Below, piece by piece: positions 13,716 through 16,703 of a stretch of 16,703 nucleotides of DNA; position 1 is the stretch's first letter, and the number at the start of each line of letters is the position of its first letter. The position numbers and the translations under genes were made by a program. Source of the DNA: Bacillota bacterium (GTDB lineage Bacteria > Bacillota > Clostridia > Oscillospirales > Ruminococcaceae); contig JAKPGH010000071.1 in NCBI GenBank assembly GCA_029550985.1, forward strand, positions 1-16,703, in the 5' to 3' direction. Under the pieces are notes generated by a model. The model did not search any database. It had not been told where the DNA came from and saw only the letters and a program-made list of their open reading frames with translations.

Positions 13716-15320
13716 CTATCGTTCCCCGGGGGATTGGATTGCTTCGCAATCGGACAACACGGCCCGCACTGCGGCAAGGTCCCGGGCCAGAGTGTTTTCT
13801 TTTTCTTCTGACTGCTGCTCCCAGGGGTATTTCTGGTGGGATTCTTCAAGGGCGCGGCTCCATACCGACTTTTGATGGGCGACGGTATCCTGCGCCAGCT
13901 GGATGCTGTTTTCTACGCACTTTTTCAGCGTCTCGACCACGCAGGGCGTGGCGTGCTCGATCAGCTCGGGCAGCAGCTGCTGCACCTTTTTTTCCACTTC
14001 GGTTCTGCGCCTGGAACGGGGAAGAGCATGAAGGTCCTGCAGCAGGGGGCGGGTGGTTTGATAGGCGTCCAGCAATATCTGAATCGGCGTCTGACCCGTG
14101 GCAGCCCGACGGTTCTCGGCCAGCTCGTCGAGACGTAAGGATGCAGCCTCCTCGCTTTGACCCAGGTTTGGCCCGTACAGGTGCAACAGGACCCCGACGC
14201 GTTTGAGATACCCCCGCACCAGCGGCTGAAAGTCTCCGCTCATGCCGGCGGACATCACCATGCAAAGCATATCGTCAATATAAGGGGCGGGATTTTGACC
14301 CTCCAGCAGCATGGCCTCCAGGGGAGCTGCGTTGTCGTTTACCGCCCGTTTGAGCTTTTCGACGACAATTTGTTCGCACTGCAAGGCCATTTGACGAAAC
14401 CGTTGGGTCTCCTCCCGGAACGCCTTGTCCAGCTTCTGAAAATTTTTTTGAATATTTTTTTTGCCGGTTTCCCACTGCGCTTTTTGCAGCCGCTCGGCCG
14501 CAAAGCGCAAAGAAAGGTAATCACAAAGGGGCAGGCAGGCTTCGTAAAGGGCCGATTTCAGCCTTTTGACGGCAATCTCTCCCGCCCGCCGCTGCAGAGA
14601 AAGCAGCAGTTGGACAAAAGGTTCCACCTCGCCCTGAGCGCTTACACATATCAGTTTAGGGTTCTTTACCCCCAGCGTCTGCTCAATACCCTGTTGCAAA
14701 AAACTGCGGGCGCGCTCCAAGTCCCGTTCGGTGAGCTTATCGCACTTTGTGACTACCACGCTTACGTCAATTTCCCGCAGCCGCAGCTGCATCAAAAAGT
14801 CTGCTACGCTCTGTTTGACCACCGGCTCGTCCGCCGAGAAAACAAGGATGCAGGCTTCCGCGCTGTGAAGATAGCTTTTCATCGCCTGTTCATGGGCAGC
14901 CACCCCCGAATCAATCCCGGGCATGTCCACGAGGCAAATGCTCTTTAACTGCTGGAGCAGCGGACTGCGGTAGAGTACCGTCAGTTTGGTGACCCCGGTG
15001 AGGTCGGCGTTGCCGCGAAGTTCTCCAAGGCCCAGATGCTGCACTCGACCGTTGCGCACCGCAACAACGATGTTGTCGCCGTACGCAAGCTCGGTGGGTA
15101 CGGAAGTTTTGGCGGTAATGCCGGTGGGCAGCAGGGGAACCCCCAATAATGCGTTGAGCAAAGCGCTTTTGCCTGTATTAAAGGTTCCTATGACCGGAAC
15201 AAACAGCTGAAAACGATGATACTCCTCCAGGGCCTTCTCCAGCGGAGCGGAGGGAAAGCCGTATTTTTGCAGCAGTTCGGGTATCGACGCCGCTTGTTCC
15301 ACAATGGTCGGCTGCTTCAT
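13716..15320 (-). CDS. Dynamin-like GTPase (first gene of the pair)
   Basis: 534 residues; ATG at 15320 preceded by GGGTGGGG. The GTPase domain occupies about 38-230: G1 GTFNTGKSALLN (45-56), G2 region AKTSVPTEL (70-78), G3 DMPG (132-135), G4 TKCD (191-194) and a G5-like CVSA. The C-terminal ~300 residues are helical with long amphipathic stretches (e.g. FQKLDKAFREETQRFRQMALQ), consistent with the stalk/bundle of dynamins. No transmembrane helix is evident, so membrane contact would be through the stalk tip. Bacterial dynamin-like proteins remodel or fuse membranes; in Bacillus, DynA protects membranes under antibiotic and phage stress. Function here is inferred from family. Promoter at 15361-15389; co-transcribed with the gene downstream. 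Confidence 0.9.
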   Translation of the reverse strand: MKQPTIVEQAASIPELLQKYGFPSAPLEKALEEYHRFQLFVPVIGTFNTGKSALLNALLGVPLLPTGITAKTSVPTELAYGDNIVVAVRNGRVQHLGLGELRGNADLTGVTKLTVLYRSPLLQQLKSICLVDMPGIDSGVAAHEQAMKSYLHSAEACILVFSADEPVVKQSVADFLMQLRLREIDVSVVVTKCDKLTERDLERARSFLQQGIEQTLGVKNPKLICVSAQGEVEPFVQLLLSLQRRAGEIAVKRLKSALYEACLPLCDYLSLRFAAERLQKAQWETGKKNIQKNFQKLDKAFREETQRFRQMALQCEQIVVEKLKRAVNDNAAPLEAMLLEGQNPAPYIDDMLCMVMSAGMSGDFQPLVRGYLKRVGVLLHLYGPNLGQSEEAASLRLDELAENRRAATGQTPIQILLDAYQTTRPLLQDLHALPRSRRRTEVEKKVQQLLPELIEHATPCVVETLKKCVENSIQLAQDTVAHQKSVWSRALEESHQKYPWEQQSEEKENTLARDLAAVRAVLSDCEAIQSPGER

Positions 15321-15360
15321 GCCCCACCCGTTCTTTCCAACAAAATGCTATTACTTTTTT

Positions 15361-15389
15361 ATGATAGCAAAATACTATCCGAAAAACAA
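15361..15389 (-). promoter_or_regulatory. Promoter of the dynamin pair (extended -10)
   Basis: Minus strand TTGTTT (plus 15384-15389), 17 nt, TATCAT (plus 15361-15366) with an extended -10 (TGCTATCAT). It lies 41 nt before the ATG at 15320. A short inverted repeat GATAG...CTATC (15363-15379) overlaps it. Confidence 0.55.
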
Positions 15390-15417
15390 TAATACAGGGC
15401 CCTCCATTTTCTATTTC

Positions 15418-15433
15418 CATTTTCCGGAAAATG
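15418..15433. promoter_or_regulatory. 16-bp perfect palindrome, candidate operator
   Basis: CATTTTCCGGAAAATG is identical on both strands. It sits 28 nt upstream of the dynamin -35 and 1 nt upstream of the regulator gene's -35, so a protein bound here could influence both divergent transcripts. Just before it, CCATTTTC appears again, as a partial copy of the half-site. Confidence 0.5.
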
Positions 15434-15434
15434 C

Positions 15435-15462
15435 TTGCAATTTTGGTGAGTATTGATATAAT
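15435..15462 (+). promoter_or_regulatory. Promoter of the MalT-like regulator gene
   Basis: TTGCAA (15435-15440), 16 nt, TATAAT (15457-15462) with an extended -10 (TGATATAAT). The leader to the GTG at 15559 would be about 90 nt, AT-rich, with a small CCAG/CTGG hairpin and another TATATT at about 15481. Confidence 0.7.
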
Positions 15463-15558
15463 TTATTCCAGTAATCTGGTATATTTTATATGATTCTGTC
15501 GAAATTTTACTACTACATAAAAGCAATTATTGTATAGTTGAAAGCGAGATTACAGCCT

Positions 15559-16703
15559 GTGAACAAAGAGTACGATATAACCATCCATTACTATTCCGAA
15601 CATATTACAAGACGGCTTCAGGAGATGCTCCGCGCAAGCACCACAGTCATTGAGGCCCCTTTGGGTTACGGAAAAACAACGGCGGTGCGCGACTTTCTGG
15701 AGCGCAACCTCGCCGACGATGTTCCCGTCTATTGGTTTACCGCTTTTGACGAAGATCCCCAGTCCGCCTGGCGGCGGCTGTGCGGCCTGATTGGGCACAT
15801 CGACTCCCGGGCCGGGGAAACGCTGATAAAATTGGGCTTTCCCACCGTCTTTACGGTGGGGGATATTGCGGAAACCATCCGCAATATCCGCTGTTCTCGC
15901 TATACGGTGCTGGTAATTGACAACTTTCAACTTCTGCAGCGGCATCTGCCGAATGACGTGTTGCTGGCCTTGCTGTATCATGGAGGAAGCGAGCTTCACC
16001 TCATCGTTATCACGCAGATTCTTGCCAAAAACGCGTTGGCCGCTTATTACGGGGCTGGATTATTTACCATTGACGAGCAGGATTTGCGCCTGACCTCCGC
16101 CGATATTCAAGCCTACTACCAACGTGCGGGGGTCGTCATTTCCGAAGAGCAGGCGCGACAAATCGAGCAGTACACCGAAGGCTGGATTGTCGCTGTTTAT
16201 CTGCAGCTCCTTTCCTACATAGAAACCGGTGCTTTCAGCGTTCCGGCAAGCGTTAAAACCCTCATGCAAAAGCTGGTGTGGGAGAGGCTGGATGCCCGGG
16301 AGCAGGAATTCTTACTGCGCATTTCCCCCTTCCAAAACGTCACCCGGAAACAAATCTGCTTTTTGTTGGGGGTTCCGGCGCTGCCGGCATTTGTCGAGCA
16401 GCTTCCCAATAAAGTGGCGATGATTCGGTTTTTGGCGGATAAGGGCTGCTTCCATATCCACCACATCCTTTCCGAATTTTTAAAGGAACGCCTGGAAGAG
16501 GCCGACGACGACTTTAAACGAGAATGTTATATAGGTGCGGCCAACTGGTACCGCAAAAGCGGCCAACTGGGTGAAGCCCTTTCGTGCCTGTGGCTGATTC
16601 GCGATTACGACGGCATCCTTTCCCTGGATATCAGCGGGTTGGATGTGGAAAAGATTTGCAAAACCACCGTGGGCAACTTTGCGTTGGAAATCGTGCAAAA
16701 GAC
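15559..16703 (+). CDS. MalT/LuxR-type STAND ATPase regulator, N-terminal part
   Basis: Open to the right edge; 381 residues visible from a GTG at 15559 (a TTG at 15538 is also in frame; neither has a strong ribosome-binding site). Residues 1-220 form a P-loop ATPase of the STAND class: Walker A APLGYGKTT (33-41), Walker B VLVIDNF (117-123), and TEGW (206-209), a motif of MalT-type regulators. Residues 225-315 form the winged-helix part, with CFHIHHILSEFLKERL (297-312) matching the 'H..FrefL..rL' family motif. Repeats begin at about 320 (YIGAANWYRKSGQLGEALSC). A C-terminal LuxR HTH would be expected beyond the window; this cannot be verified. Such proteins are ligand- and ATP-dependent activators. 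It is divergent from the dynamin pair, which is its most likely target by position alone. Confidence 0.88.
   Translation, partial: MNKEYDITIHYYSEHITRRLQEMLRASTTVIEAPLGYGKTTAVRDFLERNLADDVPVYWFTAFDEDPQSAWRRLCGLIGHIDSRAGETLIKLGFPTVFTVGDIAETIRNIRCSRYTVLVIDNFQLLQRHLPNDVLLALLYHGGSELHLIVITQILAKNALAAYYGAGLFTIDEQDLRLTSADIQAYYQRAGVVISEEQARQIEQYTEGWIVAVYLQLLSYIETGAFSVPASVKTLMQKLVWERLDAREQEFLLRISPFQNVTRKQICFLLGVPALPAFVEQLPNKVAMIRFLADKGCFHIHHILSEFLKERLEEADDDFKRECYIGAANWYRKSGQLGEALSCLWLIRDYDGILSLDISGLDVEKICKTTVGNFALEIVQK

Noticed and set aside
1..16703. CRISPR arrays, insertion sequences or prophage modules
   Set aside because: No regularly spaced repeats, transposase, integrase or phage structural genes were seen on either strand.

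Overview
The window looks like chromosomal DNA of an anaerobic, GC-rich low-branching Firmicute, most likely a clostridial Oscillospiraceae/Ruminococcaceae-type gut bacterium. The reasons are strong Shine-Dalgarno sites with frequent TTG/GTG starts, a rubrerythrin, CCA-encoded tRNAs, consensus sigma-A promoters, and the mix of clostridial house-keeping and cell-wall genes. Taxonomy is inferred from gene style only; no 16S or marker search was possible.

Layout. 1-346 (-) is the start of an acyltransferase/condensation-like gene running off the left edge. 616-1853 (+) holds a small HUP/universal-stress-like protein with its own terminator, then a leaderless M15-type peptidase with a peptidoglycan-binding domain. 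2092-4399 (-) holds a secreted M23 peptidase, a two-TM protein with an acidic tail, and a rubrerythrin. 4471-7039 (-) is a likely operon: half-size aromatic-acid-exporter-like membrane protein, glyA (serine hydroxymethyltransferase), esterase. A back-to-back promoter region (7118-7193) separates this from 7249-9654 (+), an orphan TRAP-type (DctP-like) lipoprotein followed by rarA. A 32-bp perfectly palindromic terminator ends rarA, facing the convergent adenine deaminase gene (9795-11480, -).

11625-11960 (+) is a tRNA-Thr(UGU)/tRNA-Tyr(GUA) unit with a perfect consensus promoter and two strong hairpin terminators. Just after it lies a small scarred zone (12013 to about 12430): an N-terminally short DUF2442 gene overlapping a second gene that has an excellent ribosome-binding site but loses coding character inside the 3' end of the opposing gene. 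That opposing unit (15320-12372, -) is a tandem pair of dynamin-like GTPases. They are divergent from a MalT/LuxR-type STAND ATPase regulator (15559 to the right edge, +). The shared intergenic region carries two promoters and a 16-bp perfect palindrome.

The most interesting part is the right-hand third: a paired dynamin module (plausibly membrane remodelling or stress/phage-related membrane protection) divergent from a large ATP-dependent regulator, with a candidate operator between them and a rearrangement scar at its far end. The rest is mostly ordinary metabolism, cell-wall and replication-maintenance content. No CRISPR array, insertion sequence or complete prophage is visible.
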